Of a stretch of DNA of 53,111 nucleotides, positions 26,299 through 36,150 are shown one piece after another; positions within the stretch are counted from its first letter, which is position 1; every line of letters begins with the position of its first letter. The notes beneath the pieces are model-generated. The model was not told where the DNA came from and ran no database searches. It saw only the letters and a list, made by a program, of their open reading frames with translations. The stretch is taken from NCBI RefSeq assembly GCF_000177335.1, contig NZ_ADFP01000097.1:1-53111 (forward strand), written 5' to 3'. Source of the stretch: Pyramidobacter piscolens W5455 (lineage in GTDB: Bacteria; Synergistota; Synergistia; Synergistales; Dethiosulfovibrionaceae). A program made the position numbers and the translations under genes.

Positions 26299-28749
26299 CT
26301 ACCCCCTGTATACGTTGATCACGTCGCGGATGCCGTTCACGCGGGCGATGATGGAATACAGCTGCTCCAGATCCTGCACGGCGATATCCATTTTCATGCG
26401 CGAATTGCCGCTGCCCATCTGACTGGCCATCACCGACGTGATGTTGATGCCGCCATTGCCGCAGACCTGGGCGATGTCGCCGAAAAGGCCGGGGCGGTCG
26501 AGCGCGTCGATGACGATGCGCGCGTCGTACTTCTTTTTGTCCGTGTTGCCCCACGACACGGGAATCAGGCGGTCTGGCGCGGCCTTTTCGATGCGCGGGC
26601 AGTTTTCGCGGTGAACCATGATGCCGCGCACCTTCGTGGAAAATCCCACGATGGCGTCGCCGGGCACGGGCTGGCAACAGTGAGCCAATGTCACGACGAT
26701 GCCGGATGCGCCCTCGACGATCACGTCGGCCCCTTTTTGAGCAAAGCCATGTGGCTTCTGCCCCGTCGCTTCCGGAACCTGCGGTACCGCGTCGGCGACG
26801 GGTGTGTTCAGCGCCGCGCAGACTTTCCGGGCAATGCCTGCCGGTCCAATCGCGCCGGAACCGATCGCCGCCAGCACGTCTTCGGCGTTATTACAGTTCA
26901 CGTCGTGAGCGATGCGGCTGATGCAGGGCATGACTTCGTCCACGGGCTTGAAATTCTCGCCGAGGCGCGTCTTCAGCTCGCGCTCCAACAGCTCACGGCC
27001 GCGCTGGATGTTCTCGTTTTTTTCCTGCGAATCGAGGCGTTTGAAATAGCTGCGGATGCGGCTTTTCGCCTTGCTGCTCTTGACGAAATTGGCCCAGTCT
27101 CGCGAGGGTTTTCCCTGCGGCGAGGTCATGATCTTGACGATGTCGCCGTTGTGCAGCACGTAATCGGCGGCGACGATGCGGTTGTTGACCATGGCGCCGA
27201 CGTACTGCTCGCCGATGCGGCTGTGCACGGCATAAGCGAAATCCACGGGGCAGCTGCCGCGGGGCAGGCTCTTGACGTCGCCTTCGGGCGTGAAGACGAA
27301 TACGTCCGAGGTCAGCACGTCGTCGCGCAGGCGCTCCATAAACTCCTGACTGTTGGTCTCCGGCCCGTTCTCGAGCGTCTTGCGGATCCATTCGAGCTTC
27401 TGGTCCAGCTCGTCGATATGTCCCTGTCCTTCCTTGTACCGCCAGTGAGCGGCGACGCCGTACTCGGCCAGCCAGTGCATCTCCCAGGTACGGATCTGCA
27501 CTTCCAGCGGTTCGCCCTGCGGCCCCATGACCGTCGTATGAAGGGAGCGGTACATGTTGTTCTTGGGGTTGGCGATGTAATCGTCGAACTGCCCGGGGAT
27601 GGGCTTCCACAGCGTGTGGACGATGCCGAGGACGGTGTAGCAGGTCGTCACGTCATTCACGATCACGCGCAGGGCCAGGAGGTCGTAAAGTTGTTCCACC
27701 GACAATTTCTTGCGGTTCATCTTCTCGAAGATGCTGTAAAAATGTTTGGCCCGACCCTTGATGTGAGCTTCGATGCCTATGGACCTGAGCCGTTCGCCCA
27801 AAACTTCCATGGCCTGGTTGACGATGGCCTCGCGCTCCGGCAGGCGCTTTTTCACGCGCCGCTTGATGTCGTAATACATGGTCGGATCATAATACTTGAA
27901 GGCAAGATCCTCGAGCGTGCGCTTGACCTGATAGATGCCAAGCCGGTGCGCCAGCGGCGCATAGATCTCCAGCGTTTCCTTGGCGATGCGCTGCTGCTTG
28001 TCGCGGCGTAGGGCGCCGAGGCTGCGCATGTTGTGCGTGCGGTCAGCCAGCTTGATGAGGACGACGCGGATGTCCTTGGCCATGACAAGAAACATCTTGC
28101 GCAGGTTTTCCGCCTGATAATCCTCGAACGTCTTGAACGGCAGCTTGCCCAGTTTGGTGACGCCGTCCACGAGCATTTCCACGGTCGCTCCAAAACGGTT
28201 TTTCATCTCGTCGGCGGTCACGGGCGTGTCTTCAAGCACGTCGTGCAGCAGGCCGGCCTGCAGCGTTGGCAGATCCATGCGCATGTCGGCGAGGATGGAC
28301 GTGACGTAAACGGGATGAATGACGTAAGGCTCGCCGGAGGCGCGCATCTGATCGCCGTGTGCCTGCGCGGCAAACACCAGCGCCTCGCCAAGCTGTTTGA
28401 GGTCGTCATGCGACAGGTAGCGCGACGCCTTGCCCCATAGCTCCTTCCAGGCGAAGCTGACGGTCACCGAGCGCTGCGGTGCCGGCAGGCGCCCCATGTA
28501 GCTGTCGCGCAGCATATTCAACTCTTTTTTGAGCGCCGCCCCGGCGTCATCCCGCGCCGGGACGACGCCGGCGCCTTCTCCGTCGGGGATCGAGGGGTTG
28601 ACGCGGGAAACGGCGAACTTGAAAGTTTCCGTCTCGGGATGGCGCGGCGTTTCCGCGGTTCCCTGCGCGACGGGCGCGCCGAGCTCTTCCGTATTCTTTT
28701 TCCGGTCACGTGCGGCCGCGGCGGCAACCGTATCTTCCGTCAATGCCAT
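26299..28749 (-). CDS. relA: Bifunctional (p)ppGpp synthetase/hydrolase
   Basis: Long RSH protein (about 816 residues) that makes and degrades the stringent-response alarmone. The HD hydrolase is intact (GEPYVIHPVYV and LLHDVLEDT, His169-Asp170), the synthetase has GRAKHFYSIFEKMNRK, YDLLALRVIV and EVQIRT, followed by TGS (VFVFTPEGDVKSLPRG), a conserved Cys pair (LAHCCQPVPGD) and a C-terminal ACT domain (IVIDALDRPGLF). The ATG at 28749 has GGGGAG eight bases before it; a GTG lies three codons upstream. About 85 low-complexity residues precede the HD domain, longer than usual. Head of the dtd-radC-mre run after recJ. Confidence 0.96.
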   Translation of the reverse strand: MALTEDTVAAAAARDRKKNTEELGAPVAQGTAETPRHPETETFKFAVSRVNPSIPDGEGAGVVPARDDAGAALKKELNMLRDSYMGRLPAPQRSVTVSFAWKELWGKASRYLSHDDLKQLGEALVFAAQAHGDQMRASGEPYVIHPVYVTSILADMRMDLPTLQAGLLHDVLEDTPVTADEMKNRFGATVEMLVDGVTKLGKLPFKTFEDYQAENLRKMFLVMAKDIRVVLIKLADRTHNMRSLGALRRDKQQRIAKETLEIYAPLAHRLGIYQVKRTLEDLAFKYYDPTMYYDIKRRVKKRLPEREAIVNQAMEVLGERLRSIGIEAHIKGRAKHFYSIFEKMNRKKLSVEQLYDLLALRVIVNDVTTCYTVLGIVHTLWKPIPGQFDDYIANPKNNMYRSLHTTVMGPQGEPLEVQIRTWEMHWLAEYGVAAHWRYKEGQGHIDELDQKLEWIRKTLENGPETNSQEFMERLRDDVLTSDVFVFTPEGDVKSLPRGSCPVDFAYAVHSRIGEQYVGAMVNNRIVAADYVLHNGDIVKIMTSPQGKPSRDWANFVKSSKAKSRIRSYFKRLDSQEKNENIQRGRELLERELKTRLGENFKPVDEVMPCISRIAHDVNCNNAEDVLAAIGSGAIGPAGIARKVCAALNTPVADAVPQVPEATGQKPHGFAQKGADVIVEGASGIVVTLAHCCQPVPGDAIVGFSTKVRGIMVHRENCPRIEKAAPDRLIPVSWGNTDKKKYDARIVIDALDRPGLFGDIAQVCGNGGINITSVMASQMGSGNSRMKMDIAVQDLEQLYSIIARVNGIRDVINVYRG

Positions 28750-28822
28750 GATCCTCACTCCCCCGCGCTTTTATTTTTTCCCGCGAAACGCCGGCGGGCG
28801 CTTCCGCTGTTTTCTCACGAAA

Positions 28823-30490
28823 TCAAGCCACGACGATGCCTTCAACGATGTACTGCAGGCTGACGCGCCCCTGCCAGAGATTCGGACGGGGGCGGTAAAT
28901 CCAGCCGCGGATGCCTTCGGTGCGCCCGATCTGCTCGGCGCCGTTGAAGGCGATCAGAGCGTTGCCGCCGAAGAGCACGCGGGTATGCAGGCCGCGCTTG
29001 CCCAGCGGCGCGTACGTCGTGCGGGAATCCAGCGGCACGAAAAAGGCCGGCAAAGGGTTGCCGTTGCCGAACGGCCCGATGCGCAGCACTTCGTCCCAGG
29101 CCGCGCCGGTGATCCGATCGGGTTCGAATTCGATCACCTCTTCGGGCGTTTTTTCGACTTTGATATTTTGGAGCAGACTGTTCAGCTCCCGCTCCAGGCG
29201 GGGCCACTTGAGCTGATCGACGGAGAAGCCCGCGGCGCTTTTGTGCCCGCCCCAGGCGTCGAGCAGATCGTCGAGGCTTTTCAGCAGCTCCACCGCATTG
29301 GCGCCGCCGGGCACGCGCAGGGTGCCGCGGATCCCGCCACCCGACGGCGCGGCCAGCGCGAAAGCCTTGTTGTGTTCATTGCACAGACGGCTGGCGATCG
29401 CGCTCAAGATCCCCACCGGCCAGCTGCCGTTGAACAGGACTTGCGACCGGTCGCCCTGCTCCAAACCGGCGTTGATGCTCGCGCAGATCGACGCGGAAAT
29501 GTCGCGGCGGCGGCGGTTGAGATCCAGCAGCTGATCGACGCTGCGCTGCAGTTCCAGAGGCGATCCCAGCCCGGAGAGCACGTTGACCGCCACGTCGGCC
29601 ACCTGCACGCGCCCGGCGGCGTTGAGACAGGGGATCACCCTCATGGACAGACGATTTTCGTCGATCATCGAGTCGGGTTCGTTCGGGCACAGGGAGCGAA
29701 GCAGCTCGCGCAACCCGCGGCGAGGCGCGCGGCGCATCATCTTGATGCCTTCGCGCGTGAGCGAGCGGTTCAGCGGCCCCAGCGGCATGCAATCCGACAC
29801 CGTGGCCAGCGCGGCCAGCTGAAGCATGCCGGCCAGGCGATTTTCGGGCAGAATGTGCGACTGCCAGGCCCAGCACCATAAAACGGCCGTCGCGCAGAGC
29901 CGTTTGGCTTCGGCGTCACCGTCCATCTGAGGATTGACCAATGACTCGAGCCGAACGATGTCGCCCTCCGCGGCGTGATGGTCAAAGATCAGGACGTTCA
30001 TCCCGGCGGCGCGCGCCAGATCCACGGCTTCAACGTCCTTCGAACCGCAGTCGGTCACGATCAGCGTGTCGAAACCGTCGGCGATGATGCGCCGCATGTT
30101 CGCAGGATGCAGGCCATAGCCTTCGGAACGGCGGTCGGGAATGTAATAGACCGCTTCGGCCGCGCCGCTCTGCTGCGCCAATTCAAGCGCGATCACCGTG
30201 GACGAGACGCCGTCCACATCGTAATCTCCGTAGACGAAAACCCTTTTCCCGGGCACCGCTTTCAGCCACAGTTCCCGCGCCGCCGAGGCCGCGCGCCCCA
30301 GAAAAAGCTCGTCCAACTGCCGGCGAAGATCAGGGACGTTCAGCAGCTGCCGGAACTGTTCCTCGTCCGCCGCGCGGCTGTCCAGCACCGCGGCGGCCAG
30401 CTCCGAACATTCCAGCCGGCGGGCGAGGTCGCGGGTCTTCTCGCCGGGCTGGTAAATATCCAAATCATTGAACGAACACACAGGGATCAA
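28823..30490 (-). CDS. recJ: Single-stranded-DNA-specific 5'-3' exonuclease RecJ
   Basis: DHH-superfamily exonuclease (555 residues) used in recombinational, base-excision and mismatch repair. The DHH core contains RVFVYGDYDVDGVSST, TDCGSKDVEA and IFDHHAAEGD, then LAALATVSDCMPL. The DHHA1 domain has RGTLRVPGGANAVELL and AWGGHKSAAGFS, and a C-terminal OB-like domain follows (GPFGNGNPLPAFF). Start is TTG at 30490 with GAGGAAGGA upstream. Downstream rel follows after 73 bases, upstream is lapA. Length and all motifs are normal. Confidence 0.95.
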   Translation of the reverse strand: MIPVCSFNDLDIYQPGEKTRDLARRLECSELAAAVLDSRAADEEQFRQLLNVPDLRRQLDELFLGRAASAARELWLKAVPGKRVFVYGDYDVDGVSSTVIALELAQQSGAAEAVYYIPDRRSEGYGLHPANMRRIIADGFDTLIVTDCGSKDVEAVDLARAAGMNVLIFDHHAAEGDIVRLESLVNPQMDGDAEAKRLCATAVLWCWAWQSHILPENRLAGMLQLAALATVSDCMPLGPLNRSLTREGIKMMRRAPRRGLRELLRSLCPNEPDSMIDENRLSMRVIPCLNAAGRVQVADVAVNVLSGLGSPLELQRSVDQLLDLNRRRRDISASICASINAGLEQGDRSQVLFNGSWPVGILSAIASRLCNEHNKAFALAAPSGGGIRGTLRVPGGANAVELLKSLDDLLDAWGGHKSAAGFSVDQLKWPRLERELNSLLQNIKVEKTPEEVIEFEPDRITGAAWDEVLRIGPFGNGNPLPAFFVPLDSRTTYAPLGKRGLHTRVLFGGNALIAFNGAEQIGRTEGIRGWIYRPRPNLWQGRVSLQYIVEGIVVA

Positions 30491-30549
30491 CGCAAACAGT
30501 CCTTCCTCAACAAAGCCGCCGGCGAACCCAGCGGCGGCGTTTTTTTGAT

Positions 30550-30891
30550 TTACAGCGACGTACCGTTTTCGATAAAAGTGATCTCTTCCTGAGACGCGCC
30601 GGCAGCCTTCATCGCCGCCAGCAACGCGCCGCGCTCCTTCTCCAGCGCGGCGATGCGGCGGCGGGCGCGCTCGATCTCACGACGGCTGCGGAACCGGCCT
30701 TCCCATGAAGCGGCCAGCGAAATCAGCCACATCACGACGATACCGAAGAAAAACAAAAAAATCTCCCAGAGTCCCTGAGACAGCGCAAAATCCCAGGCCA
30801 AAAAGCGCACCGCCAGAATATCCTGATTCTGCACCGCGTAAGTCGCCGCCCAGATGGCGACAAAGCCAAGCCCCAGCCCGTAACTTCTCAT
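30550..30891 (-). CDS. LapA/DUF1049-domain membrane protein
   Basis: A 113-residue inner-membrane protein with two transmembrane helices (about 3-22 and 40-62) and a cytoplasmic coiled-coil-like C-terminus (RREIERARRRIAALEKE). The VQNQDILAVRFLAWDF loop is the mark of the LapA/DUF1049 domain, which in proteobacteria takes part in envelope or LPS assembly; the function here is not proven. AAGGAGGAG before the ATG fixes the start. First gene of the long run, after the secF terminator, with recJ 59 bases downstream. Confidence 0.8.
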   Translation of the reverse strand: MRSYGLGLGFVAIWAATYAVQNQDILAVRFLAWDFALSQGLWEIFLFFFGIVVMWLISLAASWEGRFRSRREIERARRRIAALEKERGALLAAMKAAGASQEEITFIENGTSL

Positions 30892-31131
30892 CAGGCACTC
30901 CTCCTTCGCCGCGCCTTTTCACGCGCGTTGAAATTTTGCGCCGGACAAAAACGGCGACCGACAATACCAAAGACATTTTACCAGATTTGCGCTCACAAAA
31001 CCGCAGTAACATCAAGTTTTCTTCGCGGCGAAACAACTTTTCCCGCCCGCGCGGGAATTTTCTTCCGTATGACGTTTTCCGCCCCGCTGAAAAGCGCCGA
31101 ACGAAATCCGCTGTCTCAAAAACTTCAAACG

Positions 31132-31163
31132 AAAAAACCCGTCCGGATATTTCCGAACGGGTT
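31132..31163 (-). terminator. Rho-independent terminator of secF
   Basis: On the minus strand an 11-base stem (AACCCGTTCGG with CCGGACGGGTT) is followed by TTTTTT, 12 bases after the secF stop. It separates the sec genes from the lapA unit. Confidence 0.85.
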
Positions 31164-31175
31164 CCATGGTTCACG

Positions 31176-32054
31176 TTATTTTTCGGGAGAGATCTCATGC
31201 CACAGGCACAGGATCGACGTCGTCACGCAGACGGAACTGAAACCGCCGACGATGATGCCCGCCATGATGGCCAGCGAAAAGCCGGCCAGGACCGGGCCGC
31301 CCCAAATGTAAAAAGCCAACACCGGGAAGAACGTGGTCAGCGACGTGTTGATCGTGCGGGCCAGCGTCTGGTTGATGGAATTGTCCAGCAGCTGCGGCAT
31401 TCCGACCTTGGGCAGGGTGCGCCAGTTCTCGCGCACGCGGTCCAGAATGACGATGGTGTTGTTCAGCGAATAGCCGATCGTCGTCAGAATGGCGGCGATG
31501 AACGTCATGCCCAGCTCCACGTGCAGCAAGCTGAAAAGACCGAGCGTCAGCACTGTGTCGTGAACCAGCGCCAGCACGCTGACCAGCGCGAAGCGGAAGC
31601 GGAAGCGGATCGTGATGTACAGCAAAATGCCCGCCAGCGCGATCGCCGAGGCAAAAATAGCCTGATTGCGCAGCTCGGAGCCGACCGTGGGGCCGACCAT
31701 TTCGAAGTTGACCAGCTTGACGCTGCCCGTATGGAGCGCGTCCACCGCCTTGATGATCTTGTCGCGCAATTCTGCCGGCGTCAGCTCGCTGCTGCCCTGC
31801 AAACGGATCATCACGCCCTTGTCGCTGTACGACTGGATCACGGCGCTGCCGTAGCCGACTTTCGCCATGGCTTCACGCACCTGCCCGACCTCGACCGCTT
31901 CGGGGAATTCGATCTGGAGCAGATTGCCGCCCGTGAAGTCGATGCCGAGGTTGAAGCCGCGAGCCGCAACCAGCCCCAAGCTGCCGAGCACGAAGAACGC
32001 CGCGATCGCCAGCCAGACCTTACGATAACGCATAAAAGGGATATTCAGTCTCAT
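31176..32054 (-). CDS. secF: Protein translocase subunit SecF
   Basis: RND-family partner of SecD (292 residues, six transmembrane helices) that uses ion-motive force to pull substrates out of SecYEG. Typical features: NLGIDFTGGNLLQIEF at the first periplasmic strand, GPTVGSELRNQAIFASAIAL before TM2, and the TM4-TM5 stretch IAAILTTIGYSLNNTIVILDRVREN followed by SINQTLARTINTSLTTF. AAGGAG before the ATG; 14 bases after secD. The window also encodes a sodium pump, so a Na+-driven SecDF is conceivable but not shown. Confidence 0.97.
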   Translation of the reverse strand: MRLNIPFMRYRKVWLAIAAFFVLGSLGLVAARGFNLGIDFTGGNLLQIEFPEAVEVGQVREAMAKVGYGSAVIQSYSDKGVMIRLQGSSELTPAELRDKIIKAVDALHTGSVKLVNFEMVGPTVGSELRNQAIFASAIALAGILLYITIRFRFRFALVSVLALVHDTVLTLGLFSLLHVELGMTFIAAILTTIGYSLNNTIVILDRVRENWRTLPKVGMPQLLDNSINQTLARTINTSLTTFFPVLAFYIWGGPVLAGFSLAIMAGIIVGGFSSVCVTTSILCLWHEISPEK

Positions 32055-32068
32055 TTTTGCTCCGCTCC

Positions 32069-33472
32069 TTACTTGCGCGCCTGAAAGGTCTTGCTTCCGT
32101 AGTTCACCATGAGCTGCAGCAGCACGCGATTGACCACCAGCGCGCTGAAAAGGCTGGCGATGATGCCGAGCGTCAGCGTCATGGCGAAGCCGCGCAGAGG
32201 GCCGCTGCCGTAATAATACAGAACGGCGGCGGCGATGACCGTGGTGATGTTGGAGTCAAGGATAGTCGTCAGAGCGTTGCTGAACCCCGAAGTCAGCGCC
32301 GCATTGGGCGTTTTGCCCGCGCGAGTTTCTTCCCTGATGCGCTCGAAGATCAGGATGTTGCTGTCTACGGCCATGCCGATGGTGAGGATGATGCCGGCGA
32401 TGCCGGGCAGCGTCAGCGTCGCCTTGAACGCCATCAGCAGCGCGAAAAGCACCAGCAGCGTGGTGCACAGCGACAGATCGGCCGTGACGCCCCACAGGCG
32501 ATAATAGAGCAGCATGAAAAGGAACACGGCCGCCAGACCGATCATTCCTGCGTAAGCGCCGGCGTTGATCGAGTCCGACCCCAGCGACGGGCCGACGGAA
32601 CGGTTCTCGAGAATGGACACGTTCACAGGCAACGCGCCGGCGCGGAGCATGACTGCCAGCCCTTTGGCCTCTTCCACGGAGAAGTGTCCCGTGATCTGCG
32701 CTTTGCCGCCGGAAATCCGTTCGTTGACTCGGGGAGCCGAGATGACCGAACCGTCGAGCACCATAGCCAGCTGACGGCCGACGGTCGCTTCCGTCGCCTT
32801 CTCAAAGAGCTCCGAACCCTTGCTGTTGAACTCAAGAGAGACATCGGGACGCCCCAGCTGGTCAAAGCCGGAGGTGGCGTTGCTCAGTTCGTTGCCCGTC
32901 AGCATCGGCCTGCCGAGCAGATAAATGGAACCGCCGTCGTCGCCGGCGACGATCTGCCCTTCTTCGCCCTTGAAATCCTTAGCCTGTTCCATGGCCTTGG
33001 CCTGGCTCTCTTCGAGCTGAGTCCTGTAATCGTTCCAGCGCTTGACAGCAGCGTTGAATTCCTCGTCGCTGTCGTAATTCTTGCGCTCCGCCTGAGGCGG
33101 CAGAGGCGCGGCGCTGTAAAGCGTCTGTATCACTTCGCGGAACTCCAGCAGAGCGGTACTGCCGATCAGCCTCAGGGCCGCCTGAGGATCTTCCACGCCG
33201 GGAAGATCGACGATCATGCGATCGACACCCTGCTTCTGCAGCGTCGGCTCGGTCAGCCCGTACTGATTCACTCGCTTCTCGAGCACCGTACGAAGACGGT
33301 CAAGACTGTCGGGCGTCAGCGGCACGTCCTTGGTGCCGCTGGCCTGAAGCACGATATGAGCGCCGCCGCGAAGGTCCAGCCCCAAATTCACTTTGCCGCG
33401 CAGAACCACGATGGCCGAAACTGCGATGACGGCCGCCATGAAAATCAGCCGCCAACGATCCTTTCTCAACAT
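32069..33472 (-). CDS. secD: Protein translocase subunit SecD
   Basis: SecD (467 residues) forms the P1 head and half of the SecDF motor. LGLDLRGGAHIVLQ (about 32-45) starts the P1 domain; the repeated MIVDLPGVEDPQAALRLIGSTALLEFR segment and GPSLGSDSINAGAYAGMIGLAAVF precede the six-helix RND domain with LPGIAGIILTIGMAVDSNILIFERIREE. The GGGAGG eight bases before the ATG is ideal. It is separated from yajC by a terminator-like hairpin, so its level may be lower than that of YajC. Confidence 0.97.
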   Translation of the reverse strand: MLRKDRWRLIFMAAVIAVSAIVVLRGKVNLGLDLRGGAHIVLQASGTKDVPLTPDSLDRLRTVLEKRVNQYGLTEPTLQKQGVDRMIVDLPGVEDPQAALRLIGSTALLEFREVIQTLYSAAPLPPQAERKNYDSDEEFNAAVKRWNDYRTQLEESQAKAMEQAKDFKGEEGQIVAGDDGGSIYLLGRPMLTGNELSNATSGFDQLGRPDVSLEFNSKGSELFEKATEATVGRQLAMVLDGSVISAPRVNERISGGKAQITGHFSVEEAKGLAVMLRAGALPVNVSILENRSVGPSLGSDSINAGAYAGMIGLAAVFLFMLLYYRLWGVTADLSLCTTLLVLFALLMAFKATLTLPGIAGIILTIGMAVDSNILIFERIREETRAGKTPNAALTSGFSNALTTILDSNITTVIAAAVLYYYGSGPLRGFAMTLTLGIIASLFSALVVNRVLLQLMVNYGSKTFQARK

Positions 33473-33511
33473 TTTTCATACCTCCCAGAAGAAGTCATTC
33501 CTGCAATAAGC

Positions 33512-33546
33512 AAAAAAGAGGCGGACGGGGTAATCCATCCGCCCCT
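33512..33546 (-). terminator. Terminator or attenuator hairpin between yajC and secD
   Basis: On the minus strand a nine-pair stem GGCGGATGG / CCGTCCGCC is followed by CTCTTTTTT, 14 bases after the yajC stop and only about 40 bases before the secD start. There is too little room for a normal promoter downstream, so partial read-through is expected. Confidence 0.65.
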
Positions 33547-33559
33547 CAGCAAAAATGCC

Positions 33560-34018
33560 TTATTGTTTGTCCTCGGCCGCAGGCGCTTCTTCGGGCGTGA
33601 CAGGTTCTTCGGGCTTCGCAGCCTCTTCGGCCTTGGGGGCCGCCTTGGGGGCTTCGGGGGTGATCTTCGTGGAGATGGAGCTCTTCAGCACACGCGCGAC
33701 CAGACCTTCGGCGATTTCGATGATAACGCTGTCATCCTTCACTTCGCGGACGATGCCGAAGAAGCCCCCGGCGGTGATGACACGGTCGCCGCGCTGCAAG
33801 CTGTTGACGAGACTGTCGTGGGTCCTCTGGCGTTTCTTCTGAGGGCGAAGAATGAAGAAATAGAAGATCACCACGAAAATAATCAGCGGGAAAAACGCCT
33901 GCAACGCGCTGCCGCCCTGAGCAGCTGGAGCAGCCGCAGGAGCGTCGGCCGCACCGGCCGCACCGGCCGCACCGGCCAGGAGAAGAGTGAAAAACGAAGC
34001 GAACAGAGTCTTTTTCAT
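33560..34018 (-). CDS. yajC: Preprotein translocase accessory subunit YajC, extended form
   Basis: YajC of 152 residues, longer than the usual 100-115. The core is AFFPLIIFVVIFYFFILRPQ (transmembrane helix about 43-61), then KKRQRTHDSLVNSLQRGDRVIT and GGFFGIVREVKDDSVIIEIAEG. In front of it is a signal-peptide-like hydrophobic segment (about 4-24) with an Ala/Gly repeat, and behind it a Pro/Ala/Glu-rich tail of about 33 residues. Both additions are unusual. The N-terminal repeat comes from three exact 9-base units (33947-33973). TAGGAGG lies before the ATG. Confidence 0.93.
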   Translation of the reverse strand: MKKTLFASFFTLLLAGAAGAAGAADAPAAAPAAQGGSALQAFFPLIIFVVIFYFFILRPQKKRQRTHDSLVNSLQRGDRVITAGGFFGIVREVKDDSVIIEIAEGLVARVLKSSISTKITPEAPKAAPKAEEAAKPEEPVTPEEAPAAEDKQ

Positions 34019-34069
34019 GTACTGAAACCTCCTAAAAATTTTTTCTCTCAACTAAAGAACACGGGGCAT

Positions 34070-34099
34070 ATTTTAACATGTGAAGACATGTTTTTACAA
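34070..34099 (-). promoter_or_regulatory. Promoter of yajC with a palindrome in the spacer
   Basis: On the minus strand TTGTAA (34099-34094) and TAAAAT (34075-34070) are 18 bases apart. The spacer is almost entirely the inverted repeat AACATGT-4-ACATGTT (34075-34092), a plausible operator. It lies about 55 bases upstream of the yajC start. Confidence 0.4.
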
Positions 34100-34118
34100 A
34101 TTAGCGGAGGACGGGAGA

Positions 34119-34790
34119 TCAAAAGTTCTGTTTCTTCTTCTGCTCAGAGGCTTTCAGCTTGAAAAGCAACTTCTCCAGCTCGATGAAAATATCCACGTCC
34201 TTGATCTGAACGCCGGGGGGCGCCTGCAGAACCGCAGCTGAAAAGTTCAGCACGCCTTCGATTCTCCCGGTCTTGACCGCCATGTCGAGCACCGTCTGCG
34301 CCGCCTGCTGCGGGACGGTCAGAATCAGCACGGTGATGTTCTTTTCCGCGATGATCCGCGGCAGATCGTCGATATGGTAGCAGGGCTTTCCCGCATAGCT
34401 GCGCCCGATCTTGTCGGGGTTGGAGTCGAAAACAGCCGTCACTTCGTAATTTTCGCTGAGGAACGAGCGGTGGTTCAGCAGAGCTTCGCCCAGACGGCCG
34501 ATGCCCACCAGACCGATGCGCCACATTTCAAACGGCGCCAAGATGCCGGCCAGATCTTCCAGAAGACGGCCGACATCGTATCCGACGCCGCGCTTGCCGA
34601 ATTCGCCCAGATAAGACAGATCCTTGCGGACCTGGCTGGACTTCAGGCGCAGCATTTCGCCGATCTCCTTGGAAGAGACCACCGGCACGCCGTCGTCCAC
34701 AAGACGCATCAGCAGACGCCGGTAGGCGACGAGACGTCCTACGGTCGGGTCGGTGATCCGTTCCTTCTTCGACGGGATCAGGAATCCCAT
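34119..34790 (-). CDS. rex: Redox-sensing transcriptional repressor Rex
   Basis: Homodimeric repressor that senses the NADH/NAD+ ratio and controls fermentation and electron-transfer genes. A winged-helix DNA-binding domain (VSSKEIGEMLRLKSSQVRKDLSYLG, then GKRGVGYDV) precedes a Rossmann domain with GLVGIGRLGEALL and AVFDSNPDKIGR, and the C-terminal domain-swapped helix IELEKLLFKLK. About 223 residues. ATG 34790 has GGA ten bases upstream; GTG 34799 is an alternative. It is 16 bases downstream of eno, so probably co-transcribed. I found no full Rex operator in the window. Confidence 0.95.
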   Translation of the reverse strand: MGFLIPSKKERITDPTVGRLVAYRRLLMRLVDDGVPVVSSKEIGEMLRLKSSQVRKDLSYLGEFGKRGVGYDVGRLLEDLAGILAPFEMWRIGLVGIGRLGEALLNHRSFLSENYEVTAVFDSNPDKIGRSYAGKPCYHIDDLPRIIAEKNITVLILTVPQQAAQTVLDMAVKTGRIEGVLNFSAAVLQAPPGVQIKDVDIFIELEKLLFKLKASEQKKKQNF

Positions 34791-34806
34791 TTCGTTCACG
34801 TCCGTT

Positions 34807-36150
<1,344 letters not shown>

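Noticed and set aside
29120-29140. GGTTCGAATTC as a tRNA T-arm
   Set aside because: It lies inside recJ, and no acceptor, D or anticodon stems can be built around it.
30515-30546. GC hairpin followed by T7 on the plus strand between lapA and recJ
   Set aside because: No plus-strand gene is present to be terminated, and on the minus strand the T-run is missing, so it is not a terminator of lapA.
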